Positions 52,957-62,672 of a stretch of 64,000 nt of DNA are shown piece by piece. The translations under genes and the position numbers were made by a program. The notes beneath the pieces were generated by a model. That model was given only the letters and a program-made list of their open reading frames with translations. It made no database searches and was not told the origin of the DNA. Origin of the DNA: Knoellia flava TL1. GTDB taxonomy: Bacteria > Actinomycetota > Actinomycetes > Actinomycetales > Dermatophilaceae. Every line of letters starts with the position of its first letter. Position 1 is the first letter of the stretch. The stretch is from positions 1 to 64,000 of the forward strand of contig NZ_AVPI01000022.1 of NCBI RefSeq assembly GCF_000768675.1, read 5' to 3'.

Positions 52957-55923
52957 TCAGCTGCAGCCGCTGGTGCTTCCGCAGCCTTCGCAGACGTAGC
53001 ACGAACCAGCCGGGCGCATCTTCGTGCCGCAGGTCATGCACATCGGCGCGTCGGCGGACACACCCTGGAACTTCTCGAGCAGCTCGGCGGACGAGTGCAC
53101 GTCACCGGACACCTCACGGGCCGACGCCGCACCCGCACCGAACTTCACCTCGGACGCGTGGTCCTCGCCGTCAACAGCCGGTGACTCCCCCGCCGTCTTC
53201 GGAGCGGCCTGCGCCGTCTTCTTCGGCGAGCTCGCACCGACCCCCTGCGAGAACGACTCGATCTCGTCCTCGAGCGCCTCGACGTCCTCGTCGTCCACCG
53301 TCGACGGCGCGTACGAGCCCGTCTCGAGCTGGCGCTGACGCTCCTCGGCGGTGTGGATGCCCATGAACGACCGGGTCTCGAAGTCGAGGTGGTCGAGCGC
53401 CAAGCGACGGAAGACGTAGTCGACGAGCGACTGGCCCATCCGGATGTCCTGGTCGTCGGTCATGCCGGCCGGCTCGAAGCGCATGTTCGTGTACTTCTCG
53501 ACATACGTCTCGAGCGGCACGCCGTACTGGAGACCGACCGAGATCGCGATCGAGAACGCGTCCATGACACCGGCGAGGGTCGAGCCCTGCTTGCCGAACT
53601 TGAGGAAGACCTCACCGAGGCGGCCGTCCTCGTAGGTGCCGGCCGTCATGTAGCCCTCGGCGCCGCCGATGGCGAACGACGTGGTCTGCGAGCTGCGACG
53701 CTTCGGCAGGCGCTCACGCGTCGGCCGGTAGACCACCTTCTCGACGACCTTGGTCTCACTGGCACTGTCAGCCGCGGCAGCCTTGTCCGCCGCCGCGTCC
53801 TTGGCGGTCGATCCGCCGTCGGAGAGCGGCTGGCCGACCTTGCAGTTGTCGCGGTAGACCGCGAGCGCCTTGAGGCCCATCTTCCAGCCCTGGATGTAGA
53901 CGTCCTCGATCTCCTCGACCGTGGCCGTCTCCGGCAGGTTGACCGTCTTGGAGATGGCGCCGGAAAGGAACGGCTGGGTCGCCGCCATCATCCGCACGTG
54001 GCCCATCGGGGAGATGGCGCGCGCACCCATGGCGGTGTCGAAGATCTCGTAGTGCTCGGTCTTGAGCCCGGGCGCGTCGATGACGTGACCCTTGTCGGCG
54101 ATGTACTCGACGATCGCCTCGACGGTCTCCTCGGTGTAGCCGAGCTTGCGCAGGGCCCGCGGGATGGTGAGGTTGACGATCTGCATCGAGCCGCCACCGA
54201 CGAGCTTCTTGAACTTGACGAGCGAGAAGTCCGGCTCGATGCCGGTCGTGTCGCAGTCCATCATGAAGCCGATGGTGCCGGTCGGGGCGAGCACCGACGC
54301 CTGGGCGTTGCGGTAGCCGTTCTTCTCACCGAGCTTGACGACGGCGTCCCACGCCTTCGTCGCGGCGCGGTGGATGTCCTTGTCCATCGTGTGCAGCGTG
54401 CGCACCGCGTCGTTGGCGGCGGCGTGCTTGCGCATGACCCGCTTGTGGGCGTCCGCGTTGCGGGCGTAGCCGGCATACGCACCGACGACCCCGGCGAGCT
54501 CGGCGGAACGCTTGTAGGCGGCACCGGTGAGCAGCGACGTGATCGACGCGGCGAGCGCGCGGCCACCGTCGGAGTCGTAGCCGTGACCGGTCGCCATGAG
54601 GAGCGCGCCGAGGTTGGCGTAGCCGATGCCGAGCTGGCGGTAGTTGCGGGTGGTCTCGCCGATGGGCTCGGTCGGGAAGTCCGCGAAGCAGATCGAGATG
54701 TCCATCGCCGTGATGACGAGCTCGGCGACCGCCTGGAACTTCTCCACGTCGAACGTGTCGTCGTCCTTGAGGAACTTGAGCAGGTTGAGAGAGGCGAGGT
54801 TGCACGAGGAGTTGTCGAGCGACATGTACTCGGAGCAGGGGTTGGACGCGGTGATGCGGCCGGTCTCCGGGTTGGTGTGCCAGTCGTTGATCGTGTCGTC
54901 GTACTGGATGCCCGGGTCGGCGCACTCCCACGCGGCCTTGGCGATCTTGCCCATGAGCTCACGGGCGTCGACGGTCTCGATGACCGAGCCGTCCTTGCGC
55001 GAGCGCAGGCCGAACTCGGTGCCGTCCTCGACCGCACGCATGAACTCGTCGTTGACGCGGACCGAGTTGTTGGCGTTCTGGTACTGGACCGAGACGATGT
55101 CCTTGCCGCCGAGGTCCATGTCGAAGCCGGCGTCACGCAGCGCGCGGATCTTGTCCTCCTCGCGCGCCTTCGTCTCGACGAACTCCTCGATGTCCGGGTG
55201 GTCGACGTCGAGGACGACCATCTTGGCCGCGCGACGGGTCGCACCGCCTGACTTGATCGTGCCCGCGGACGCGTCGGCGCCACGCATGAACGACACCGGG
55301 CCGGAGGCCGTGCCACCGGAGGAGAGGAGCTCCTTCGACGAGCGGATGCGCGAGAGGTTGAGGCCCGCGCCCGACCCGCCCTTGAAGATGAAGCCCTCCT
55401 CCTTGTACCAGTTGAGGATGGAGTCCATCGAGTCGTCGACCGAGAGGATGAAGCAGGCCGAGACCTGCTGCGGCGACTTCGTGCCGACGTTGAACCAGAC
55501 CGGCGAGTTGAAGCTGAAGACCTGGTGCAGCAGGGCGTAGGTCAGCTCGTGCTCGAAGACCTCGGCGTCCTCCGGCGTGGAGAAGTAGCCGTGCTCCTTG
55601 CCCGCCTTGACGTAGGTGAGGACGACGCGGTCGATGAGCTGCTTGAGGCCCTGCTCGCGCTCGGGCGTGCCGACGGCGCCGCGGAAGTACTTGGTCGTGA
55701 CGATCGTGGAGGCGTTGACGCTCCAGAAGTCGGGGAACTCGACGCCGCGCTGCTCGAAGATCGTCTCGCCGGTCTTCCAGTTCTGCTGGACGACGTCGCG
55801 CTTCTCCCAGGTCACCTCGTCATAGGGGTGCACGCCGGGCGTGGTGTAGATCCGCTCGACGGCAATGCCCTTGCCCTTGGCGGACTTGCGGGCACCTGCA
55901 CGTGCACCGGCGGTCTCGGTCAT
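52957..55923 (-). CDS. nrdJ: Vitamin B12-dependent class II ribonucleotide reductase
   Basis: 988 residues. Active-site and loop motifs are VFSFNSPVWFNVGT, QVSACFILSVDDSMDSI, GGSGAGLNLSRIRSS, NPCSEYMSLDNSSCNLASLNL and LAPTGTIGFMMDCDTTGIEPDF. The C-terminus MCMTCGTKMRPAGSCYVCEGCGST holds cysteines that regenerate the active site. Needs adenosylcobalamin and works with or without oxygen. ATG 55923 has GAGGGAG 6 bases upstream. It is second in the nrdR-nrdJ operon. Confidence 0.97.
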   Translation of the reverse strand: MTETAGARAGARKSAKGKGIAVERIYTTPGVHPYDEVTWEKRDVVQQNWKTGETIFEQRGVEFPDFWSVNASTIVTTKYFRGAVGTPEREQGLKQLIDRVVLTYVKAGKEHGYFSTPEDAEVFEHELTYALLHQVFSFNSPVWFNVGTKSPQQVSACFILSVDDSMDSILNWYKEEGFIFKGGSGAGLNLSRIRSSKELLSSGGTASGPVSFMRGADASAGTIKSGGATRRAAKMVVLDVDHPDIEEFVETKAREEDKIRALRDAGFDMDLGGKDIVSVQYQNANNSVRVNDEFMRAVEDGTEFGLRSRKDGSVIETVDARELMGKIAKAAWECADPGIQYDDTINDWHTNPETGRITASNPCSEYMSLDNSSCNLASLNLLKFLKDDDTFDVEKFQAVAELVITAMDISICFADFPTEPIGETTRNYRQLGIGYANLGALLMATGHGYDSDGGRALAASITSLLTGAAYKRSAELAGVVGAYAGYARNADAHKRVMRKHAAANDAVRTLHTMDKDIHRAATKAWDAVVKLGEKNGYRNAQASVLAPTGTIGFMMDCDTTGIEPDFSLVKFKKLVGGGSMQIVNLTIPRALRKLGYTEETVEAIVEYIADKGHVIDAPGLKTEHYEIFDTAMGARAISPMGHVRMMAATQPFLSGAISKTVNLPETATVEEIEDVYIQGWKMGLKALAVYRDNCKVGQPLSDGGSTAKDAAADKAAAADSASETKVVEKVVYRPTRERLPKRRSSQTTSFAIGGAEGYMTAGTYEDGRLGEVFLKFGKQGSTLAGVMDAFSIAISVGLQYGVPLETYVEKYTNMRFEPAGMTDDQDIRMGQSLVDYVFRRLALDHLDFETRSFMGIHTAEERQRQLETGSYAPSTVDDEDVEALEDEIESFSQGVGASSPKKTAQAAPKTAGESPAVDGEDHASEVKFGAGAASAREVSGDVHSSAELLEKFQGVSADAPMCMTCGTKMRPAGSCYVCEGCGSTSGCS

Positions 55924-56043
55924 GACTGCTCCCTCTTCTGCCCGGCACCTGCCGGGCGATCGTGTGACCTGGTTTCTTTTCTACCCGCGGGCACTGACAG
56001 TGACGCGGTCCTGCTTTCGTGCTTCGTTTCTTCGGTATGCCGG

Positions 56044-56571
56044 TCAGTCCGGCGGGGAGACCGAGGCACCTTCTGGAGCGGACGGCCCCGCCACGCGCTC
56101 CTCCCGCTGGTCCCCTCCGAAAGCGTCGCGCTCGACGCGCAGCAGCGTGATCGCCTGCTCGAAGTCCTCGAGGCTGTCGAACGCCTGGTAGACCGAGGCG
56201 AACCTCAGGTAGGCGACCTCGTCGAGGCTCCGCAGCGGCTCGAGGACGGCGAGGCCGACCTCGTGGGCGTCGACCTCGGCCTGCCCGAGCCCGCGGATCG
56301 TCTCCTCGACCTGGTGGGCGAGGAGGGCAAGCTGGTCCTCGGTGACCGGACGGCCCTGACAGGCCTTGCGGACGCCGACGAGCACCTTCGGGCGGCTGAA
56401 CGGCTCGGTGGCCCCCGACCGCTTGACGACGGACAGCGCCGCCGTCTCGACGGTCGTGAACCGCTTGCCGCACTCGGGGCACTGACGCCGCCGGCGGATG
56501 CTCGCGCCGTCGTCGGTGGCCCGGGAGTCCATGACGCGGGAGTCGGTGTGGCGGCAGAAGGGACAGTGCAC
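56044..56571 (-). CDS. nrdR: Transcriptional repressor NrdR
   Basis: 175 residues, slightly longer than the usual 150-160 because of an Ala/Ser/Pro tail. The N-terminal zinc ribbon is [16 protein letters not shown]...[11 protein letters not shown], then the ATP-cone ([29 protein letters not shown]). It senses dATP/ATP and represses reductase genes. GTG 56571 has GAGAGGAG 8 bases upstream. Gene order nrdR-nrdJ is that of Streptomyces. Confidence 0.95.
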   Translation of the reverse strand: MHCPFCRHTDSRVMDSRATDDGASIRRRRQCPECGKRFTTVETAALSVVKRSGATEPFSRPKVLVGVRKACQGRPVTEDQLALLAHQVEETIRGLGQAEVDAHEVGLAVLEPLRSLDEVAYLRFASVYQAFDSLEDFEQAITLLRVERDAFGGDQREERVAGPSAPEGASVSPPD

Positions 56572-56653
56572 GGACCGGCTCCTCTCAGGGGCGCAATGGG
56601 GACGGTTCTGGGGACGGGTTGGGGACAACGTGTGGGTAACCCGCCCGCCCCTG

Positions 56654-56701
56654 TGAACCATATGTGGATGAACTACATCGGTGTAACCACTAGATGTTGT
56701 G
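56654..56701 (-). promoter_or_regulatory. Pair of NrdR boxes
   Basis: Two 16-base sites, TGAACCATATGTGGAT (56654-56669) and ACCACTAGATGTTGTG (56686-56701), match the acaCwAtATaTwGtgt pattern to differing degrees; the second is better. Their centres are 32 bases apart, three helical turns, as in known NrdR operators. They lie 83-130 bases upstream of nrdR, which supports autoregulation. Confidence 0.65.
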
Positions 56702-56829
56702 CCAAGTATGCGCCTCGTGTGACCCGCGCCGCAAGCCCTTCCGCACATCTGCGCGTGTCGCCCCGCAACCACGCCACCCGTCCCCGCGTGTCGTCGCGCA
56801 GACCCGGCGTGTCGCGTCCTGCCATCGCC

Positions 56830-56872
56830 GCGACCGGATGGCGACCGGCTCGCGACCGGGCAACGCCACGGT
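56830..56872 (+). promoter_or_regulatory. SARP-type promoter with three heptamers, upstream of the first secreted-protein gene
   Basis: GCGACCG occurs at 56830-56836, 56841-56847 and 56852-56858: exactly 11-base period, 4-base spacers. An 8-base gap separates the last copy from CACGGT (56867-56872), a CANNNT -10-like hexamer. This is the layout of SARP-bound promoters. The gene start is 75 bases downstream of the -10. An equivalent site is at 62580-62622. Confidence 0.75.
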
Positions 56873-56946
56873 GTGGTCGGGAGCCAGCCGGCTCCCATCC
56901 AGGACCTCGAACCGAACTCGCGGCCCGCCACCCCAAGGAGCATCCG

Positions 56947-57453
56947 ATGAACCGTCGTCGCAGTCTGGCCGCCGCCGCCTCCGCAGCCGCCCTCGTCGCC
57001 CTCACCGCACCGACCGCCACGGCAGGCGCCACCCGCACCGTCGAGACGCGGGACTTCACCATCCCGGTGCACGAGCAGACCAGCGAGGCGTGCGGCTTCC
57101 CCGTGAGCCTGCACGTCTGGGGCTGGTTCAACGTCGTGACCCACACGGACGGCGCCGGCAACGTGACCAAGGAGATTCGCAACTACCTCTTCCGTGGGGA
57201 GCTCACCGCCAACGGAGTGACGGTGCAGGGCGTCACCCACGGACCGGATGTCACGACCTACCACGACGACGGGACCGCGACGGCCATGGTGCTCGGCGTC
57301 GTCAACCGTCGCGTCCCCGGCGCCGGGACGGTCACCCTCGCGTCCGGACTCACCATCAACAACATCGACCGTGAGGGCGAGGAGGTCGTGATCTTCCACA
57401 GCGGCCCGGAGGAGGAGAGCATCGCCGAGGTCTGCTCCGCGTTCACGGCGTGA
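56947..57453 (+). CDS. Secreted protein of unknown function
   Basis: 168 residues. A signal peptide [18 protein letters not shown]...TATAGA has twin Arg, a hydrophobic core and an Ala-rich cleavage region near 27. The mature part is beta-rich ([56 protein letters not shown]) with two cysteines, at SEACGF and EVCSAF, that could form a disulfide. The family was not recognised. AAGGAG lies 7 bases before ATG 56947. It is preceded by the SARP-type promoter and followed by the SARP regulator. Confidence 0.8.
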   Translation: MNRRRSLAAAASAAALVALTAPTATAGATRTVETRDFTIPVHEQTSEACGFPVSLHVWGWFNVVTHTDGAGNVTKEIRNYLFRGELTANGVTVQGVTHGPDVTTYHDDGTATAMVLGVVNRRVPGAGTVTLASGLTINNIDREGEEVVIFHSGPEEESIAEVCSAFTA

Positions 57454-57554
57454 CGGTCCCCTCCCGCGCTCACCCGTCCGCCAACGCGGCCCGGTCCGCC
57501 GCAGCCCCGCCGTCGCGGCGCACTCCCTGAACCGTCAAACCGAGGACGCGCGCC

Positions 57555-60500
57555 ATGACCCGCCCCTATCGTCAGCACGTGGACTACAGCGTCCTCGGCC
57601 CGCTGCGTGTGAGCAACGGGCACGGACCCATCGAGATCCGTGGCGTCAAGGAACGCACGCTCCTGGCCCACCTCATCTCCGCGGGCGGACGGCTCGTCCC
57701 CAGCAGCGACCTCATCGACTCGCTGTGGCAGGACGACCCGCCGGCCAGCGCGGGCAAGTCGCTGCAGACCTTCGTCCTGAGGCTGCGCAACGCCCTCGAG
57801 CCGGACCGGCAGGGTGCCCCTCAGCTGCTGCTGACCGAGGGCCCCGGCTACCGGCTCGCCTCCGATCCGGTCGCCGTGGACGCCGAGCGGTTCACCCGGC
57901 TCGTCGCCGTCGGACGCCGGGCGCTGGAGGAGGGCCGGCCCGACAGCGCGAGCACGACGCTCGGCGAGGCGCTCTCGATGTGGCGCGGGCCGGCATACGC
58001 GGGGTTCGACCACGCGCGCTTCGCCCAGGCCGAAGCCCGTCGCCTCGAGGAGCTCCGTCTGGCCGCGACCGAGGACCGGCTCGGCGCCGAGGTCGCGCTC
58101 GGGCGCCTCGCGACTGCGATCCCGGAGCTGGAGCGCCTCGTCGGTGTGCACCCGCTGCGCGAGCGCCTGTGGGAGATGCTCATGCTCGCGCTCTACCGGG
58201 ACGGCCGGCAGGGTGAAGCCCTCACGGCCTACGAACGCGCCCGCACGGTGCTGTCCGACGAGCTCGGCGTGGACCCCGGCGCAGGGCTTCGCGCCCTGCA
58301 TGGCCAGGTGCTCGCACACGACCCCGCCCTGCGCCCCGCGAGCCGACGACTGCCACTTCCCCCTGAGCTGGCCGCACCACCCCCGCGGCTGGTCGGTCGC
58401 GACACCGAGCTCGACCTGCTGCGCCGTGCGTGGCACCGGGCGCTCGCGTCGACCCCGAAGACGGTCCTCGTGCGCGGCCCTGTCGGCGCCGGGGCCAGCG
58501 CCCTCGCCGCGTCATTGGCCGGCGAGGTCGCCCGGAGCGGCGCGGAGGTGCGCTACGAGGCGGCCGACTCTCCCGTCGACGAGGCGCCTGCCAACTCGGG
58601 CCGTCCGCTCCTTCTCGTGGCGGACCACGTCGACCCGTCGATCACCGCGACCCTGGTCCTTCGTCTCGACAGCCCCCATTCCGGGTCCTCGGCTGCCGAC
58701 GAGGTCATCGACCTGAGTCCGCTCGCCGAGACGGAGGTCAGCGAGATCCTCGCCGACTACCTTCCCCACGACGCCGTCGACGCGGCCCTGGACTCCGTCC
58801 TCGCCCGGTCGCAGGGGTGGCCCGGCGCCGTCCACGAGGCCGCGACCCTCCGGGCCCGGGCCCACGCCACCCAGCGCGTCGGTGTCGCGGCCCGACGCAC
58901 CGACGCGAGCAGCACCTCCCTCGCCAGTGCGCGCGCCGACCTCGTCGACAGCGTCGTCGACCTGCGTGAGACGACTCTGCCCGCGGGCAGCGCCGACCCG
59001 ACGCAGTGCCCGTGGAAGGGCCTCGCCGCCTATGACGTCGAGGACGCGCGGTGGTATGCCGGCCGCGAACGTCTCGTGGCCGAGCTCGTCGCGCGCGTGG
59101 CCTCCTCCCGCGCGCTGGCTCTCGTCGGGGCGTCCGGGTCCGGCAAGTCGTCGGCGCTGCGTGCCGGCCTCGTGGCGGCCCTGGCCTCCGACGTCCTGCC
59201 CGGGAGCGCCGCCTGGTCCGTCATCGTCATGCGCCCGGGGCCGCACCCCCTGCGCGAGCTGGCCCGCGCTGCCCTGGGCCGCGGCCACAGCGACGTCGGG
59301 GACCTGCTCTCCCAGCTCATCACCGCGGACGGCGAGGCCCGCACCCGCACGGTCCTCGTCGTCGACCAGCTCGAGGAGGCGTGGACGCTGTGCGAGGACG
59401 ACCAGGAGCGCTCACAGTTCCTCGACACCCTCGCGGAGCTCGCGACCGACCCACGGTCCGACGGCACTGTCGTCGTGGCCCTGCGCGCCGACCGCACTGG
59501 CGAGCTCGCCGAGCACGCCGCGCTGGCCGCGGTCGTCCGCGATGCCACGGTGCTCGTGGGCGCGCCGACCCCTGCCGAGGTGCGTCGCACCATCGACCGG
59601 CCGGCCTCGGCAGCCGGGCTGCACCTCGACGAGGGCCTCGCGGACACGATCGTCTCCGACGCCGGCAGCGAGCCGGGGCTCCTGCCACTGCTGTCGACCT
59701 CGTTGACCCAGCTGTGGGAGCAGCGGGAGGGAGCGAGCCTCACCTACGCCGCCTACGTGCGGACCGGGGGGCTGAGCGGCGCCATCGCCACCCTCGCCGA
59801 GGAGTGCTTCGACGGACTCACGCCGGAGCAGCAGCTGAGCGCCCGCTCGCTCCTCCTCCGCCTCACCGGGCCCGGCGACGGAGAGGCGGTGACCCGACGG
59901 CGCGTGGCTCTCGTGGAGCTGGATGCGCTGTCGGACAGCGGAATCCGTCCCGCACTCGACGAGCTGGCGGCCGCGCGGTTGCTCTCCGTCACGGATGGAC
60001 ACGTCGAGGTCGCGCACGAGGCGCTCTTCCGCGAGTGGCCACGCCTGCGGTCGTGGCTGGCCGAGGACGCAGCCGGTCGCGCCGTCCAGCGACGGCTGGC
60101 CGTGGCGGCGAGCGAGTGGGACGCCGAGGGACGCGAGCCGTCCGGCCTGTGGTCGGGGACGCGCCTCGCCTCCGGGCTCGAGGTGGCACATCACCGCCCC
60201 GAGGAGCTGACGAGCGTCGAGCACGCCTTCCTCGACGCTGGCCGGGAGGCCGGGGACGCCGCCCGGCGTGACGCCGAGGCCCGGGCCGCGTCGACCGCAC
60301 GCCAGAACCGACGGCTGCGCTGGCTCCTCGGCGGCATCGCCACGGTGCTGCTCGTCGCGCTGGTGGCGGGGCTGCTCGCCTGGCAGTCACGCCAGGACGC
60401 GGCTGCGAGCGCAGTGAGCGCCGACGCCCGGCGCCTCGCCGCGACAGCCCTCACCATGGACTATCCCGACACGGCGTTGCTCGCGGCGATCGAGGCGACG

Positions 60501-62555
60501 CGCCTCGAGTCGAGCCCGGAGACACAGGGTGCCCTCCTCACCCTGCTGGCGCGCCAGCCCTCCGTCGTCCACCGCGTCCGCACCCCGAACCGCTTCCTGC
60601 GCAACGTCGCGAGCCCCGACGGGCGCACCGTCTTCGTCAGCGAGAACGCCGGGCGGCTCTGGTCCGTCGACGCCGAGACCGGTGAGGTGAGATGGACCGT
60701 CGACACCCCCGGCGAGGGGCAGGCCGGCAACCTCAGCGTCACCCCGGACGGCACCGGCATCGTCGCCACCATCTATCGCGACCCCGTCCCCGTGCTGACC
60801 CGACTCTCGGCGACGGACGGCTCGGTGGTCTGGGAGCTGGCGTCCGACGACCTGCCGGCCGTGACCGGACTCGATGGCGAGATGCTCCACTGGGCCGGGT
60901 TCGACGGAGCCGGAAGGCTCCTCGTCCAGACCGACACCCGCCTGTATGCCGTCGACCCCACCTCCGGCCAACCCCTCTCTTCCCAGCCGTGGCCCGGCAG
61001 CACCGCGGCGATGGAGTCTCTCGTCGTCTGGCCGGACGGGCGCGCCAGTCGTGAGGTGGGCTTCGACCCCGAGGCCGGCAGCATCGTCGTCGACACGCGC
61101 AACCCCACGCGCGCTCCCGCACGGGTCGCCGGGTTGATCGCGGCCGTCTCTCCCGACGGGCGGCGGATGGCCGTCGCCAAGGGTGAACGGTTCGGCGGAA
61201 CGCTCCGCGTCGTGGACACGACGACGTTCGAGGACGTCGGAGCCCCGATCCCGCTCAGGGGGGAGGTCCGAGCGGGCGCGTTCAGTCCGGACGGAAGGCT
61301 GCTCGCCGTCACTGCAGACAACGACGTCGTCGTCTACGACGCCACGACCCTGCAACCGGTCCACACCCTCGAGGGCCACAACGGCACCGCGATGGCCGTG
61401 GCCTTCGCCGGCCGGGACCACGACCTGCTGTGGACCGCGTCACGGGACGGCACAGCCGTGGGCTTCGACCTGTCCGGGACGCGCACCATCGTCGCCGAGC
61501 AGACGATCGATGCCAAGGTCATGACGGGTCAGGGCCCGAGGGTGGGCGGCCGCACCGGCGTCGTCGTGCACTTCTTCGACGACGCCCCCAACACGGCCGA
61601 GCTCGTCGACCTGTCGAGCGGCGACGTCGTCGCCGAGCTCCCGTTGCCCGGGGCCGCCACGTGCGGGTGCCAGGTGACGACGGTCGCCATGACACCCGAC
61701 GGCCGCACGGCGATCGTCTCCGAGACGACCTTCACGTCGCCGGAGGACCCGGAACCGAAGAACGACACGGGCCGGCTGCGCCTTTGGGATGTCACCACAC
61801 GCACGCTCACGGGCACGGTCGACTTGCCCGAACCCGCGTTCTCGATCGCGCTGTCCGCCGACTCGCGCCGTGCGGTTGCCAACGGCATGCACGGCGTCAT
61901 GAGCATCGACCTCGCCGCCGGACGCGTCACCGGACACCTCACAAACCTCGACCCCGAGAAGATGTACGGCGACCAGATCCCGCAGATCGCCCTGTCGCCC
62001 GACGGGCGTCTGGCGGCCGTCGGGCGCGTCGGCATGCTCGCACTCGTCGACGTCGCGACGATGACGGAGGTGCGCCGGCTGGACGACCTCACGACCGAGG
62101 GACAGCCGGTCGGCGCCGTGACGTTCAGCGCCGACGGGCGGACGGTCGTGGCGGGCGACTTCGCCGGATGGATCCATTTCCTCGGCGTCGACGACCTGCG
62201 GCCGGTCGCACCGAAGCGGCTCATCGCCGCCGGGTTCGTCATCGGTGCCCGCATCAGTCCTGACGGCTCGGTCCTGGCGTCGCTCGGCACCGACGGGGAG
62301 CTGACGCTCTGGGACACGGATACGTGGCGGCCCTTCGGCAAGCCGGTCACCGACGACCAGGCGTGGGGCTTCATCCACTTCCCCGACGAGCAGCGCATCC
62401 AGGTGATGTACGACAACTCTCGGATGGTCCGGGTCGGCATCGACCGCGACCGGTGGGTCGAGGCTGCCTGTTCGGCAGCGAACCGCGACCTCACGCCGGA
62501 CGAGGTTGCCGTCGTGCTCCCGGGTCGCTCCGCCCCCTCGACCTGCCGAGGCTGA
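57555..62555 (+). CDS. SARP-STAND-WD40 regulator with membrane helix
   Basis: 1666 residues. Order: winged-helix OmpR-type DNA-binding domain (about 10-100; YSVLGPLRVSNGHGPIEIRG), BTAD (about 105-255; ERFTRLVAVGRRALEEGR, LMLALYRDGRQGEALTAYER), a first NTPase-like region (about 280-450) whose P-loop is GPVGAGAS with Ala in place of Lys, then an nSTAND1 NTPase (CPWKGLAAYDVEDARWYAGRE; Walker A GASGSGKSS at about 526; DQLEEAWTLC), a membrane helix (about 923-943) and WD40-like repeats to the end. Thus DNA-binding and NTPase parts face the cytoplasm and the propeller would lie outside. Similar to AfsR-like regulators; it probably controls the two flanking secreted-protein genes. Confidence 0.88.
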   Translation: MTRPYRQHVDYSVLGPLRVSNGHGPIEIRGVKERTLLAHLISAGGRLVPSSDLIDSLWQDDPPASAGKSLQTFVLRLRNALEPDRQGAPQLLLTEGPGYRLASDPVAVDAERFTRLVAVGRRALEEGRPDSASTTLGEALSMWRGPAYAGFDHARFAQAEARRLEELRLAATEDRLGAEVALGRLATAIPELERLVGVHPLRERLWEMLMLALYRDGRQGEALTAYERARTVLSDELGVDPGAGLRALHGQVLAHDPALRPASRRLPLPPELAAPPPRLVGRDTELDLLRRAWHRALASTPKTVLVRGPVGAGASALAASLAGEVARSGAEVRYEAADSPVDEAPANSGRPLLLVADHVDPSITATLVLRLDSPHSGSSAADEVIDLSPLAETEVSEILADYLPHDAVDAALDSVLARSQGWPGAVHEAATLRARAHATQRVGVAARRTDASSTSLASARADLVDSVVDLRETTLPAGSADPTQCPWKGLAAYDVEDARWYAGRERLVAELVARVASSRALALVGASGSGKSSALRAGLVAALASDVLPGSAAWSVIVMRPGPHPLRELARAALGRGHSDVGDLLSQLITADGEARTRTVLVVDQLEEAWTLCEDDQERSQFLDTLAELATDPRSDGTVVVALRADRTGELAEHAALAAVVRDATVLVGAPTPAEVRRTIDRPASAAGLHLDEGLADTIVSDAGSEPGLLPLLSTSLTQLWEQREGASLTYAAYVRTGGLSGAIATLAEECFDGLTPEQQLSARSLLLRLTGPGDGEAVTRRRVALVELDALSDSGIRPALDELAAARLLSVTDGHVEVAHEALFREWPRLRSWLAEDAAGRAVQRRLAVAASEWDAEGREPSGLWSGTRLASGLEVAHHRPEELTSVEHAFLDAGREAGDAARRDAEARAASTARQNRRLRWLLGGIATVLLVALVAGLLAWQSRQDAAASAVSADARRLAATALTMDYPDTALLAAIEATRLESSPETQGALLTLLARQPSVVHRVRTPNRFLRNVASPDGRTVFVSENAGRLWSVDAETGEVRWTVDTPGEGQAGNLSVTPDGTGIVATIYRDPVPVLTRLSATDGSVVWELASDDLPAVTGLDGEMLHWAGFDGAGRLLVQTDTRLYAVDPTSGQPLSSQPWPGSTAAMESLVVWPDGRASREVGFDPEAGSIVVDTRNPTRAPARVAGLIAAVSPDGRRMAVAKGERFGGTLRVVDTTTFEDVGAPIPLRGEVRAGAFSPDGRLLAVTADNDVVVYDATTLQPVHTLEGHNGTAMAVAFAGRDHDLLWTASRDGTAVGFDLSGTRTIVAEQTIDAKVMTGQGPRVGGRTGVVVHFFDDAPNTAELVDLSSGDVVAELPLPGAATCGCQVTTVAMTPDGRTAIVSETTFTSPEDPEPKNDTGRLRLWDVTTRTLTGTVDLPEPAFSIALSADSRRAVANGMHGVMSIDLAAGRVTGHLTNLDPEKMYGDQIPQIALSPDGRLAAVGRVGMLALVDVATMTEVRRLDDLTTEGQPVGAVTFSADGRTVVAGDFAGWIHFLGVDDLRPVAPKRLIAAGFVIGARISPDGSVLASLGTDGELTLWDTDTWRPFGKPVTDDQAWGFIHFPDEQRIQVMYDNSRMVRVGIDRDRWVEAACSAANRDLTPDEVAVVLPGRSAPSTCRG

Positions 62556-62579
62556 GCCGGCTCGGGCGACCACCTCACC

Positions 62580-62622
62580 GCGACCGGACGGCGACCGAGT
62601 CGCGACCGAGGCGGCACAGGCT
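62580..62622 (+). promoter_or_regulatory. SARP-type promoter upstream of the second secreted-protein gene
   Basis: GCGACCG at 62580-62586, 62591-62597 and 62602-62608, again an exact 11-base period, then 8 bases and CAGGCT (62617-62622), a CANNNT -10-like hexamer. Same layout and heptamer as 56830-56872. It begins 25 bases after the stop of the SARP gene; the target ATG is 51 bases downstream of the -10. Confidence 0.75.
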
Positions 62623-62672
62623 GTGGGAGCGGGCCGGGACCGGCCGGCATACCTGCTCCGGAAGGAACCCCG

